Shown here in pieces: positions 1 through 8,622 of a stretch of 64,000 bases of DNA (the stretch's first letter is position 1; each line of letters opens with the position of its first letter). The stretch covers positions 62,001-126,000 of the forward strand of contig NZ_MRCM01000007.1 of NCBI RefSeq assembly GCF_002303885.1, written 5' to 3'. Origin of the DNA: Flavobacterium sp. ACN2 (GTDB lineage Bacteria > Bacteroidota > Bacteroidia > Flavobacteriales > Flavobacteriaceae). The translations under genes and the position numbers were made by a program. A model generated the notes under the pieces. That model saw only the letters and a program-made list of their open reading frames with translations. It searched no databases and was not told the origin of the DNA.

Positions 1-426
1 TCCTGCAGTTGTCAAATCCTTACCAACGTTCACTACTTTTCTGTCAATTTTTTGTTCGATTGTAGAACGTTCTGCGATAATGTTGACACCTTTTAATTGC
101 GTTGCTTCTTCTTCAAGAGAAACATTTAAAGTGGCACTTTTTTTGTTTTCGCTCAAAAGTACAGAACCGATATATTTTCTAAATCCAATATATTGAATCT
201 CGATGGTGTAACTTTTTAGAGCAATGTTTTTAAATGAATAGTCTCCGTTATCGTCTGTATTTACTCCAGAAACCACTTTTCCATTTTCTTTAAGCGAAAC
301 AGTTGCATAAGAAATCGGCGCGTTGTTCGACTTTTCTGTAATTTTTCCAGTAATACTTCCAGTATTCTGGGCCTGTGCAGTTGCGATTATACCTAATAAC
401 GCAAACAGAAAGAATTTTAATTTCAT
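1..426 (-). CDS. TonB-dependent receptor / outer membrane beta-barrel protein, N-terminal part (3' end outside window)
   Basis: 142 codons read leftwards from an ATG at 426 and run off the window, so only the N-terminus is present. Residues 1-20 form a Sec signal peptide (MKLKFFLFALLGIIATAQAQ). Residues ~23-105 match a carboxypeptidase-D-regulatory-like beta-sandwich (GSITGKITEKSNNAPISYAT, then IEIQYIGFRKY). The remainder, with GVNIIAERSTIEQKIDRKVV and VNVGKDLTTAG, is the start of a plug typical of the flavobacterial outer-membrane beta-barrel family related to TonB-dependent receptors. Such proteins sit in the outer membrane. The substrate cannot be told from this fragment. Confidence 0.85.
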   Translation of the reverse strand, partial: MKLKFFLFALLGIIATAQAQNTGSITGKITEKSNNAPISYATVSLKENGKVVSGVNTDDNGDYSFKNIALKSYTIEIQYIGFRKYIGSVLLSENKKSATLNVSLEEEATQLKGVNIIAERSTIEQKIDRKVVNVGKDLTTAG

Positions 427-510
427 GATTTTTTTACTTATTATTTTTGATTTGATTGATGATGATGATTTCGTTTTGTTAGTTTTTTCTTTTTTTGTTT
501 TTCTTGACCT

Positions 511-540
511 TAAAAAATTAGAGTCACTATTAAGACTCTT
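511..540 (-). terminator. Leader hairpin with U-tract upstream of the receptor gene (possible attenuator)
   Basis: Read on the minus strand, AGAGTC and GACTCT (539-534 and 525-520) form a 6-bp stem with an 8-nt loop, followed by AATTTTTTAA. It lies about 90 nt upstream of the receptor ATG and no minus-strand gene lies upstream that would need a terminator. It may act as a leader attenuator; the stem is short. Confidence 0.35.
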
Positions 541-729
541 TTACAATTGATATGTTACAAGAAATTAAATAAAAAAGTGTGTTTTTTTTCTCATGGACTG
601 TTTTGTAAGAGATTACGGTTTTGATTTTTTGATAATTTTAACAATTAATAAATGCGCTTTTTTGTCAGATTGAAACTCTTTTTCTGAATTTAATATGTTT
701 TTGATTTTCTCTAATTGATGAATAAGCAG

Positions 730-737
730 TATCTTTG
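730..737 (+). promoter_or_regulatory. -7 promoter element of argS
   Basis: TATCTTTG matches the Bacteroidota -7 consensus TAnnTTTG and lies 21 bp before the argS ATG, implying a short 5' leader. I see no clear TTG at the best -33 spacing. Confidence 0.5.
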
Positions 738-758
738 CTCACTTTAAAATAAGTTTAC

Positions 759-2537
759 ATGTCATTATCACAAATTCTTACACCTTCTATACAAAAAGCA
801 ATACAAGCATTATTTGATGTTACTGTTGATAAAATCGAGTTTCAAACTACTAGAAAAGAGTTTGAAGGAGATATTACAATGGTAATTTTCCCTTTGCTAA
901 AAGTGATTAAAAGTAATCCGGTTGAATTAGGAAATAAAATTGGAAATTATCTAGTTGAGAATGTTTCTGAGGTTGCTCGCTTTAATGTAGTTTCTGGTTT
1001 CTTGAATATTGTTATTTCAGACAGTTATTATGTGAATTTCTTTAACGGAATAAAAGACCAAAAACAGTTTGGTTTTGTAGCTCCAAATCCGGCAGAGAAG
1101 GCAATTATGGTAGAATATTCTTCTCCAAACACCAACAAACCATTGCACTTAGGACACGTTCGTAACAATTTGTTAGGATATTCTGTTGCAGAAATTTTAA
1201 AAGCTTCTGGTAAAAAAGTGTATAAAACTCAAATTATCAACGATAGAGGAATTCATATCTGTAAATCAATGCTGGCTTGGGAGAAATTTGGAAACGGAGA
1301 AACGCCTGAAGCATCTGGTTTAAAAGGGGATAAACTAGTAGGTAAATACTACGTAGAGTTTGATAAAGCTTACAAAAATGAAATTAACGGTTTAATAGAA
1401 GCTGGAAAAACAGAAGAAGAAGCCAAAAAGCAAGCGCCGATCATTATCGAAGCGCAAGATATGCTTAAGAAATGGGAAGCTGGTGATGAAAAAGTAATTG
1501 AGCTTTGGAAAAAAATGAACGAATGGGTTTATGAAGGTTTCGCAACAACTTACACAAATCTTGGAGTTAATTTTGATAAATATTACTACGAAAGCAATAC
1601 CTATCTTTTAGGAAAAGATGTTGTTCAGGTAGGTTTGGATAAAGGCGTTTTCGAAAAAGATCCAGACGGTTCTGTTTGGATTGATTTGACAGATGAAGGT
1701 CTTGACCGAAAAATTGTTTTACGTTCTGATGGAACAGCGGTTTATATGACACAAGATATCGGAACCGCAATTCAACGTGTTAAAGACATGCCAGATGTTG
1801 GAGGAATGGTTTACACAGTTGGAAACGAGCAAGATCATCATTTCAAAGTTTTATTCTTAATCTTGAAAAAATTAGGTTTTGATTGGTCTTCAACTTTATA
1901 TCATTTGTCATACGGAATGGTTGATTTGCCATCTGGAAAAATGAAAAGCCGTGAAGGAACCGTTGTAGATGCTGATGATTTGATGCAAGATATGACCGAT
2001 ACAGCCAAACAAATCTCAGAAGATTTAGGGAAATTGGATAGCTATTCTGCCGAAGAAAAAGCAAAGTTGTACAAAACAATCGGTTTGGGAGCTTTGAAAT
2101 ATTACATTTTAAAGATAGATCCTAAAAAACGTATTTTATTTAATCCAGAAGAATCTGTCGATTTTGCTGGAAATACAGGACCTTTTATTCAATACACATA
2201 CGCGAGAATTCAGTCAATAATCCGTAAAGCCGATTTTGATTTTTCTAATAAAATTGAAATCGAAGAATTGCATGAAAAAGAGAAAGAATTGGTAAAACAA
2301 ATCCAACTTTTCCCAGAAGTAATTCAGAATGCGGCTCAGAATCATAGTCCAGCATTAATTGCTAATTATACGTACGATTTAGTAAAAGAATATAACTCTT
2401 TTTACCAATCAGTTCATATTTTAGGAGAAGTTGATTTAACTAAAAAAATATTCAGAGTGCAGCTTTCTCAAAAAGTTGCCGAAGTAATCAAATCTGCATT
2501 CCAACTATTAGGAATTGAAGTTCCAGAGAGAATGTAA
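759..2537 (+). CDS. argS: Arginine--tRNA ligase
   Basis: Class I aminoacyl-tRNA synthetase charging tRNA-Arg with arginine at the expense of ATP, in the cytoplasm. The 592-residue length is normal. The N-terminal Arg-tRNA synthetase additional domain comes first (~1-110). The catalytic HIGH signature follows as HLGH (~130-133, within NTNKPLHLGHVRNN), and the KMSKS loop as GKMKSREGT (~395). The C-terminal helical anticodon-binding (DALR-type) domain includes FIQYTYARIQSI and ends at IEVPERM. It is monocistronic: its own -7 element lies upstream and a strong hairpin terminator follows its stop. Confidence 0.97.
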   Translation: MSLSQILTPSIQKAIQALFDVTVDKIEFQTTRKEFEGDITMVIFPLLKVIKSNPVELGNKIGNYLVENVSEVARFNVVSGFLNIVISDSYYVNFFNGIKDQKQFGFVAPNPAEKAIMVEYSSPNTNKPLHLGHVRNNLLGYSVAEILKASGKKVYKTQIINDRGIHICKSMLAWEKFGNGETPEASGLKGDKLVGKYYVEFDKAYKNEINGLIEAGKTEEEAKKQAPIIIEAQDMLKKWEAGDEKVIELWKKMNEWVYEGFATTYTNLGVNFDKYYYESNTYLLGKDVVQVGLDKGVFEKDPDGSVWIDLTDEGLDRKIVLRSDGTAVYMTQDIGTAIQRVKDMPDVGGMVYTVGNEQDHHFKVLFLILKKLGFDWSSTLYHLSYGMVDLPSGKMKSREGTVVDADDLMQDMTDTAKQISEDLGKLDSYSAEEKAKLYKTIGLGALKYYILKIDPKKRILFNPEESVDFAGNTGPFIQYTYARIQSIIRKADFDFSNKIEIEELHEKEKELVKQIQLFPEVIQNAAQNHSPALIANYTYDLVKEYNSFYQSVHILGEVDLTKKIFRVQLSQKVAEVIKSAFQLLGIEVPERM

Positions 2538-2560
2538 GAATTAAAGCTTAAGAAATTTTA

Positions 2561-2593
2561 AAGCCAATAGTTTTTGAACTATTGGCTTTTTTT
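2561..2593 (+). terminator. Rho-independent terminator of argS
   Basis: AAGCCAATAG and CTATTGGCTT form a perfect 10-bp stem with an 8-nt loop, followed by a T-run. Confidence 0.85.
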
Positions 2594-2755
2594 ATTGCTT
2601 TTTTGGCTTATCCGGTAATATTTACAGTTTGACTCTTTATTAGTTTTGTGTCATATTTCACAGTACTTAATTGCATAGTCATTAAGATATCTCCTAATAT
2701 TCGTTTTTTAACTATTTTGAATTAGTAAGCTTTTAGTATAAATGATACAGGATTA

Positions 2756-2785
2756 AAAACCATCTAGAGATAGGTGGTTTTTTTG
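2756..2785 (+). terminator. Second hairpin terminator upstream of susC
   Basis: AAAACCATCT pairs with AGGTGGTTTT around a 6-nt loop (one G-T wobble), followed by a run of T. argS is already terminated ~170 bp earlier, so this hairpin should end a different short transcript or act in a leader. Confidence 0.6.
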
Positions 2786-2846
2786 TTTGTTTAATTTATT
2801 TGTAAGTTTATTTTTATAATAAATTATGTTAAATGAATGTATAATC

Positions 2847-2877
2847 TTGTTAAAATTAATTTAATTTTATAAGTTGC
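2847..2877 (+). promoter_or_regulatory. Putative promoter of the SusC/SusD pair
   Basis: TTG (2847-2849), then 20 bp, then TAAGTTGC (2870-2877), six of eight matches to TAnnTTTG. It lies 24 bp before the susC ATG. Confidence 0.4.
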
Positions 2878-2901
2878 GCCCCTTAATTCAAATAAACTAT
2901 A

Positions 2902-5900
2902 ATGAAAAGAAAATTTAAAGGATTTGCAATTCTTGTGTTTTTGTTGACTGCTCAATTGTTTTTTGCGCAGGAAAAAACAATTTCAGGAATTGTATCAGAT
3001 GGAAGCGGACCAATTCCGGGTGCGAATGTTATGGTAAAAGGAACTAGCAATGGAGTTCAAACCGATTTTGATGGAAAATACAAGATTAAAGCAAAAACAG
3101 GAGATGTTCTGGTTTTTTCTTACATGGGGATGAAAGATCAGTCGGTTACCGTTGGAAATTCATCTTCTATAAATATTAAAATGCAGGAAGGTGGAGAACA
3201 ATTAGAAGAAGTTGTGGTTCAGGTGGCTTATGGGACACAAAAGAAACAGGAAATTACAGGAGCTGTTTCTAAAATTGATTCAAAAATGTTAGAAACATCT
3301 CAAGCATCTAATGCAGTGCAATCCTTAACAGGGAAAGTTGCCGGCGTACAAATTAGCGCTAATTCTGGTCAGCCTGGAGATGCTCCTCAAGTAAGATTTA
3401 GAGGTATTGGTTCGATTTCATCTTCAAATGCACCATTATATGTGGTAGACGGAATACCATTTAATGGAGATATCAACTCTATATCAACTCAGGATATCGA
3501 ATCAATTAGTTTTTTAAAGGATGCATCGTCTAATGCACTGTATGGAAGTAGAGGAGCAAACGGAGTAATAATTGTTACCACCAAAAAAGGAAAGAAGGGA
3601 CAATTGACAGTTACTTATGAAACTAAAATTGGAGTTAATTCACGAGCTGTACCTGAATATGATATGATTAAAAGTCCAGCTGATTATTATAAAGCAGTAT
3701 ATAATAGAGTTAAAAATGGTTTAATTTATCAAGGACAAACACCAGCTAATGCTTCAAATATTGCTGCCCAAAATTTAATAGAAGGTGATACTTATTCTCT
3801 TGGATATAATAATTATAATGTAGCCAATAATCAGGTTATAAATCCAGCAACAGGAGAAATAAATGCAGATGCTAAGTTACTGTATCATGATAATTGGTCA
3901 AAAGCATTATTTAGAGATGCTATTAGACAAGAGCAGTATTTAAGCCTATCAGGTAGTACAGACAATCTAAACTCTTATTTATCTATTGGTTATTTATCAG
4001 ATGATGGATATACGATCAATTCAAACTTTGAACGTGTAACATTGAGAGCTAATGTAGATTATAATGTTTCGAGTAAAGTAAAAATTGGAACAAATGTAAA
4101 TTATGCACATTCAAACCAAAATGCTCCAATTTCAAAAACATCATCTTCAACATATAGCAATTTATTTAGTTGGGCTCGAAATATTGCACCTATATATACT
4201 ATTTGGCAAAGAGATGACAGTGGTAATATGATTTATAATCAAGATGGTACTAAATCTTATGATTTTAACCAAAAAGGAGATCGACCTTATGGTTCAAATT
4301 TGAACCCTTATGCAACTACATTATTAAATATTAAATCAAATGAAGAAAATAAATTTGGTGCCAGAGCTTATGCTTCTGTTGAATTCTTAAAGGATTTTAA
4401 TTTTAGATATAATATTGGATATGATTTTTTATCAGGCTATTATCTGACAAGTACAACAGGTGAAGGTGGTGACGATATGGGAGTGAATGGTCGAATAGGA
4501 ACGGCTACTAAAAATGAATATACATTAACTAATCAGCAATTATTATCCTGGAAAAAAACTTTAGGAGAGCATACGCTTGATGTATTAATCGGTCATGAAT
4601 CATCTGATTTTACTTCAAAAATGTTAGCGGGGCAAAAAAGTAATGTGGTCATATCTAATTTACCAATCATTAGCAACGCTACAAAATATGGTTATTTGGA
4701 TGGTTATAATGACTTATATAAAGTAGAAGGTTATTTTTCAAGATTAAACTATAACTATAAAAACAAATATTTTGTTAATGCAAGCTTTAGAAGAGATGGA
4801 TCTTCAGTATTTGCTCCAGAAAACAGATGGGGTAATTTTTATGGTTTTGGAGCTGCTTGGTCTGTGATTAAAGAATCATTCTTTCCTAAAACAAAATGGA
4901 TCACCGATTTTAGAATAAAAGGTAGTTACGGAGAGCAAGGGAATGATAATATAAATTACCCAGTTACGTCACAAATTAGTCATCGCAGTTATTTTGGTAG
5001 TTTAAGAAACTATTATGCCTATGAAACTCAATATGAAATAGTACCAGATTCTGACGGTAATGCTAGTGTTTTAAATGTTTTTGAAGCAGATAAGAGTGTT
5101 AAATGGGAAAAATCTAAAAATTTAAATATAGGTTTTGATATTAACTTATTTGATAGAATTTCTATTGAAGCTGAATATTTTGAAAGAAATGTTAGTGATT
5201 TGATATATAATTTTCCTATCGCTTTATCTACAGGAACATCATTTGTTTCTAAAAACATTGGAGATATGGGAAATAAAGGGATAGAGATAAATTTAGGAGT
5301 TGATGTTGTTAAAAATAAAAATGTAGACTTCAATATTTGGGCTAATGCAACAAGGTATAGAAACAAGATAACGTCGTTACCAAAAGCATTTACAGATGGA
5401 ATTTATCGTTTTGAGGTTGGGGCTCCTGCTTATTCATATTTTTTAAGAGAATTTGCTGGAGTTGATAAAGCAAATGGCGATGCATTATGGTATAAAGATG
5501 AGAAAGATACTAATGGAAACTTAACAGGAAATAAAGTAACTACTAATGTCTTTGGAGATGCTACAACATATTTGAGTAAAAAAGATGCCAATCCAGATGT
5601 ATATGGTGGATTTGGAACTTTATTAAGATATAAAAATATTACGTTTCAAGCTAGTTTTGCTTATCAATTTGGTGGTTATATGTACGATGGAGTTTACCAA
5701 TCTGCCATGTATTCGGGGTCGGATAATATAGGTCAGAATTATCATAAAGATGTCACAAAAGCATGGACAATTGATAATCCGACTTCAAACATACCAAGAG
5801 TTGATCATATATCAATCTATCAAATGGGAAATTCAGATTATTTCTTAATAAAGTCTGATTATATAAGCCTTCAAGATGTTTCGATAGGATATAACTATAA

Positions 5901-6096
5901 TGATACTTGGCTTAAGGATTTAGGTATACAATCTACAAAATTTACTTTGATGGGCTCGAATTTAGCATTATGGTCTAAGAGAACAGGAATGGATCCAAGG
6001 CTAAATAGATTAGGAGAAAGGGTAAATAATGGGCAGTCGCTTAATGTGTATGGTGTGATGAGAAGTGTTTCATTTGGTTTAACAGTAAATTTTTAA
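2902..6096 (+). CDS. SusC/RagA family TonB-linked outer membrane protein
   Basis: TonB-dependent outer-membrane channel of the SusC/RagA class, working with a SusD-type lid to import large substrates such as oligosaccharides or peptides. 1064 residues, normal for the family. Signal peptide at 1-22 (ending LFFAQ). A carboxypeptidase-D-regulatory-like domain follows at ~25-100 (ISGIVSDGSGPIPGANVMVK). Next is a segment with EEVVVQVAYGTQKKQEITG, leading into the plug (~120-230) with the signatures PLYVVDGIPF and SNALYGSRGANGVIIVTTKK. The rest is a 22-strand-type barrel ending in VSFGLTVNF with a terminal Phe. The SusD gene starts 4 bp after the stop. No polysaccharide hydrolase or regulator is adjacent, so the substrate is unknown. 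Confidence 0.95.
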   Translation: MKRKFKGFAILVFLLTAQLFFAQEKTISGIVSDGSGPIPGANVMVKGTSNGVQTDFDGKYKIKAKTGDVLVFSYMGMKDQSVTVGNSSSINIKMQEGGEQLEEVVVQVAYGTQKKQEITGAVSKIDSKMLETSQASNAVQSLTGKVAGVQISANSGQPGDAPQVRFRGIGSISSSNAPLYVVDGIPFNGDINSISTQDIESISFLKDASSNALYGSRGANGVIIVTTKKGKKGQLTVTYETKIGVNSRAVPEYDMIKSPADYYKAVYNRVKNGLIYQGQTPANASNIAAQNLIEGDTYSLGYNNYNVANNQVINPATGEINADAKLLYHDNWSKALFRDAIRQEQYLSLSGSTDNLNSYLSIGYLSDDGYTINSNFERVTLRANVDYNVSSKVKIGTNVNYAHSNQNAPISKTSSSTYSNLFSWARNIAPIYTIWQRDDSGNMIYNQDGTKSYDFNQKGDRPYGSNLNPYATTLLNIKSNEENKFGARAYASVEFLKDFNFRYNIGYDFLSGYYLTSTTGEGGDDMGVNGRIGTATKNEYTLTNQQLLSWKKTLGEHTLDVLIGHESSDFTSKMLAGQKSNVVISNLPIISNATKYGYLDGYNDLYKVEGYFSRLNYNYKNKYFVNASFRRDGSSVFAPENRWGNFYGFGAAWSVIKESFFPKTKWITDFRIKGSYGEQGNDNINYPVTSQISHRSYFGSLRNYYAYETQYEIVPDSDGNASVLNVFEADKSVKWEKSKNLNIGFDINLFDRISIEAEYFERNVSDLIYNFPIALSTGTSFVSKNIGDMGNKGIEINLGVDVVKNKNVDFNIWANATRYRNKITSLPKAFTDGIYRFEVGAPAYSYFLREFAGVDKANGDALWYKDEKDTNGNLTGNKVTTNVFGDATTYLSKKDANPDVYGGFGTLLRYKNITFQASFAYQFGGYMYDGVYQSAMYSGSDNIGQNYHKDVTKAWTIDNPTSNIPRVDHISIYQMGNSDYFLIKSDYISLQDVSIGYNYNDTWLKDLGIQSTKFTLMGSNLALWSKRTGMDPRLNRLGERVNNGQSLNVYGVMRSVSFGLTVNF

Positions 6097-6100
6097 GGAC

Positions 6101-7543
6101 ATGAAAAAGATAATAATAGCAATTCTGTTTTTACTGACTCTTACAAGCTGTGATAAAGAGTTTCTTGATACAGTTCCAGAATCAACAATTAATAAAGAAC
6201 AATTGGCAACTTCTGCATCGGCGAATCAAGCTATTGTAAGTGGAATTTATTCTGCATTACGATCTTATGGATTAGCAATTGGAAGCAATCATGAAGATTA
6301 TGGTCATAAATCTGTGCTTTCTGCAATGGATATGATGTCTAATGACATGCTAATGACAAAATCAAGCTGGTATCAATCTTTCTATACTTATATTGGTAGA
6401 CAACAAACGAATTCAAGATCTAGATTAGTGTGGAATACATACTATCCTCAGATTAAATCTACAAATATTGTACTTGGAGGTATTCCGTCAAGCACTACCG
6501 ATGAAAATTTAAAGGCAATTCGAGGCCAAGCTTTGGCTTTAAGAGGTTATTTCTATTTTATGTTGGCTCGCACATATGGACCTACATATATTGGCAATGA
6601 AACTAAATTATGTGTTCCTCTATATATAGAGCCTACATTAGAAGGTAAGGCGAGATCTAACGTGAGTGAGGTGTATAGCTTGATAGAAACCGATTTGAAG
6701 GAATCTATAGAATTATTAGCATCGTATAAGAGATCGAACAATGATTCTGTGGATCAAACAGTTGCAGAGGCTTTTTTAGCAGAAGTATATTTAGAAATGG
6801 GAAAGTATACGGATGCGGCAAATATGGCTCATCTTGCAAGAAAAAACTATACTTTGCTTAATGAAGCAGAATGGATGAATGGTTTTTATATTACAAAATC
6901 TAATGAAACCATGTGGGGAGCAACACTAAATTCTTCAATTAGTACTTTTGTTGCAAATTTCTTTGGTCATTTTGATAATACAAACGCTTCGGGATATGCA
7001 GGAGGAATGGGAATTTATAAAAATATAGACAAAAGTTTGTATAATAGTATTTCAGAAACCGATTTTAGAAAAAAAGCCTTTGTCTCTACATCAGGAAATT
7101 TGATCTATCCGTCTTTGCCAGCTTATGCAAATATAAAATTTAGAGATCCAACTATAGACGCCGGTAGTTATATTTATTTGAGATCTTCTGAAATGTATTA
7201 TATAGAAGCAGAAGCACTAGCAAGATCTGGAAATGAAGCTTCAGCAAAGCAAGTATTGTATGAGATAACAATAACTAGAGATCCGTCATATACGCTTTCT
7301 ACAAATTCAGGTTCGTCATTAATTAATGAAATAATTCTTCAAAAAAGAATTGAATTGTGGGGAGAAGGTTGTGCTTGGTATGATATGAAGCGATTAGGAG
7401 TTTCTTTGACAAGAGATTACGATGGTTCAAATCATCCTGCATTTGGTAAATTTAATATTCAAGCAGGAGATAATAGATTTATTTTTCAAATTCCTCAAGC
7501 AGAAATTGATGCCAATCCATTAATTGTGCAAAATCCATTATAA
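6101..7543 (+). CDS. RagB/SusD family surface lipoprotein
   Basis: Partner of the SusC-like channel encoded immediately upstream (4-bp gap, clearly co-transcribed). 480 residues. Signal peptide II with lipobox LTSC (Cys ~17), followed by the usual DKEFLDTVPES start of mature SusD proteins. Helical TPR-like segments are visible at RGQALALRGYFYFMLARTYG and SVDQTVAEAFLAEVYLEMG. The conserved C-terminal pattern is present too: YIYLRSSEMYYIEAEALARS, then ILQKRIELWGEGCAWYDMKR, ending FIFQIPQAEIDANPLIVQN. It caps the channel at the cell surface and helps bind the imported ligand; which ligand is not evident. Confidence 0.95.
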   Translation: MKKIIIAILFLLTLTSCDKEFLDTVPESTINKEQLATSASANQAIVSGIYSALRSYGLAIGSNHEDYGHKSVLSAMDMMSNDMLMTKSSWYQSFYTYIGRQQTNSRSRLVWNTYYPQIKSTNIVLGGIPSSTTDENLKAIRGQALALRGYFYFMLARTYGPTYIGNETKLCVPLYIEPTLEGKARSNVSEVYSLIETDLKESIELLASYKRSNNDSVDQTVAEAFLAEVYLEMGKYTDAANMAHLARKNYTLLNEAEWMNGFYITKSNETMWGATLNSSISTFVANFFGHFDNTNASGYAGGMGIYKNIDKSLYNSISETDFRKKAFVSTSGNLIYPSLPAYANIKFRDPTIDAGSYIYLRSSEMYYIEAEALARSGNEASAKQVLYEITITRDPSYTLSTNSGSSLINEIILQKRIELWGEGCAWYDMKRLGVSLTRDYDGSNHPAFGKFNIQAGDNRFIFQIPQAEIDANPLIVQNPL

Positions 7544-7564
7544 TAAAAATTAAAAAACAAAAAA

Positions 7565-7599
7565 ATCCGGAAGCTTTAAAAGCTTCTGGATTTTTTTTT
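7565..7599. terminator. Bidirectional terminator between susD and the DUF6607 gene
   Basis: ATCCGGAAGCTT pairs with AAGCTTCTGGAT (12 bp, one G-T wobble) around a 3-nt loop. T-runs lie on the right and A-runs on the left, so it can stop the convergent transcripts from both sides. Confidence 0.85.
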
Positions 7600-7614
7600 A
7601 ACAACTAATTCTAA

Positions 7615-8517
7615 TTACTTAACAAATTTGTCAATGATTTTATCTGTTTCTGCTTTTGCAGTATCTGGTTTCAAATCAAATAAAAGAGAGTAAAGTGCTT
7701 TTCTGTCAACTTTTGCCTCTAAGTTTAAATCTTGGTGTCTGTCAAAAAGAGTCTGCCATTTGTCACGAACGTTTTTCCAAAGCGCGTTATTTTCTTTCCA
7801 CCATTTTTGAGCTGCTAGACATTTAACATCTGGAACTTTAGTATAAACGTCAAATCCTTTTTCTTGTGCTAACAAAACATCTTTTCCAGCATCGGCACGA
7901 ACCAATTTGTCATTGTCTTGTTCATGATTCCATCCTGTAGAAGTAATTTCATGAATGTTTCTTCTTTTTAATACATTGTAATCGTTGCGTTTTGTTTGCT
8001 CTCTTCTTGGAAGCGGTGCATCAGCAACGTTTGCCCAATAATCTTGCCCGTCAACGTGAACCCATGTTGAAGACCCTTCATATCTTGGACTATCATCTAC
8101 TTGATATACTTTTTGAGTCCATTGTCCTTTAACCGCTTTTTTGTCTAGTTTTTTGTATTTCCAAGTATTGCCTTTGTCAAAAGAGTATAAGTCTGTGTTT
8201 TCGTATAGCCAATCTTGTCTCCAGTGTTTGATGATCATATCGTCACTTACAATCAATAAGTGCTGCATTACAATTTTGTTTGGAGTATCTTCTAATAACT
8301 CTACCCATTCTAATGCAGATTCATGTTTAGTCTCTGACGGCTTATAAGTAAGAGTGTCTTTTGGATATGAAAATGTTTCTGTGAAGTTAAACTTCACTTC
8401 GTAACAACCACACATTGATTTAATTGACTTAATGTCTTGTTGTTTTTTGTCCTGACTAAAACCAAGACCACATGTTAAAGCCAAAGCGGCTGACAGAAAA
8501 AGGCTTTTTGAAATCAT
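7615..8517 (-). CDS. DUF6607 family secreted protein, probably linked to heme uptake
   Basis: 300 residues with a Sec signal peptide (1-21, ending LGFSQ). The mature part begins KKQQDIKSIKSMCGCYEVKF, characteristic of the DUF6607 family as I recall it. It is rich in Trp and charged residues (HWRQDWLYENTDLYSF; SSTWVHVDGQDYWANVAD) and ends in a helical KAETDKIIDKFVK. No catalytic signature is visible. The gene is transcribed divergently from a heme-type TonB receptor and HmuY-like lipoprotein across a mirror-symmetric promoter region, so I infer a role in heme handling. The biochemical function is unknown. Confidence 0.7.
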   Translation of the reverse strand: MISKSLFLSAALALTCGLGFSQDKKQQDIKSIKSMCGCYEVKFNFTETFSYPKDTLTYKPSETKHESALEWVELLEDTPNKIVMQHLLIVSDDMIIKHWRQDWLYENTDLYSFDKGNTWKYKKLDKKAVKGQWTQKVYQVDDSPRYEGSSTWVHVDGQDYWANVADAPLPRREQTKRNDYNVLKRRNIHEITSTGWNHEQDNDKLVRADAGKDVLLAQEKGFDVYTKVPDVKCLAAQKWWKENNALWKNVRDKWQTLFDRHQDLNLEAKVDRKALYSLLFDLKPDTAKAETDKIIDKFVK

Positions 8518-8546
8518 AACTTATTGTTTTGTTTTTAAATTTTTCG

Positions 8547-8594
8547 CAAATATATAAATTTAATTTAGAACAATTAAAAATAGTTATATATTTG
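8547..8594. promoter_or_regulatory. Mirror-symmetric divergent promoter of the heme locus
   Basis: CAAATATATAA (8547-8557) and TTATATATTTG (8584-8594) are perfect inverted repeats around 26 bp. Each arm contains TATATTTG, an exact TAnnTTTG -7 element, one facing the DUF6607 gene and one facing the receptor. The centre has a weaker dyad (TTTAATT and AATTAAA). The two promoters must share upstream sequence, which would allow one regulator, for example an iron or heme repressor, to control both. Confidence 0.65.
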
Positions 8595-8622
8595 CACCGA
8601 TTATTAAGACTGAATAAAAATA

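Larger units (their letters stand above)
427..758. other. Divergent intergenic region between the receptor gene and argS
   Basis: 332 bp of AT-rich sequence without a credible gene; an open frame at 323-550 is antisense to the receptor and low in complexity. It holds a short hairpin with a T-rich 3' flank in the receptor's leader (minus strand, around 512-540) and the argS -7 element near 730. Nothing else recognisable. Confidence 0.6.
2538..2901. other. Intergenic region argS-susC
   Basis: About 360 bp without a protein gene. It contains the argS terminator, an isolated TAGTTTTG -7-like element (2641-2648), a second hairpin terminator (2756-2785) not explained by argS, and a likely susC promoter near 2847-2877. 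The space between the -7-like element and the second terminator would fit a ~130-nt RNA. Confidence 0.5.

Noticed and set aside
323..550. 75-aa open frame over the start of the receptor gene
   Set aside because: Antisense to the clear receptor coding sequence and low in complexity (Asp and Phe/Leu runs); no ribosome-binding or family evidence.
5028..5366. 112-aa minus-strand open frame inside susC
   Set aside because: Shadow frame of a well-supported outer-membrane protein gene.
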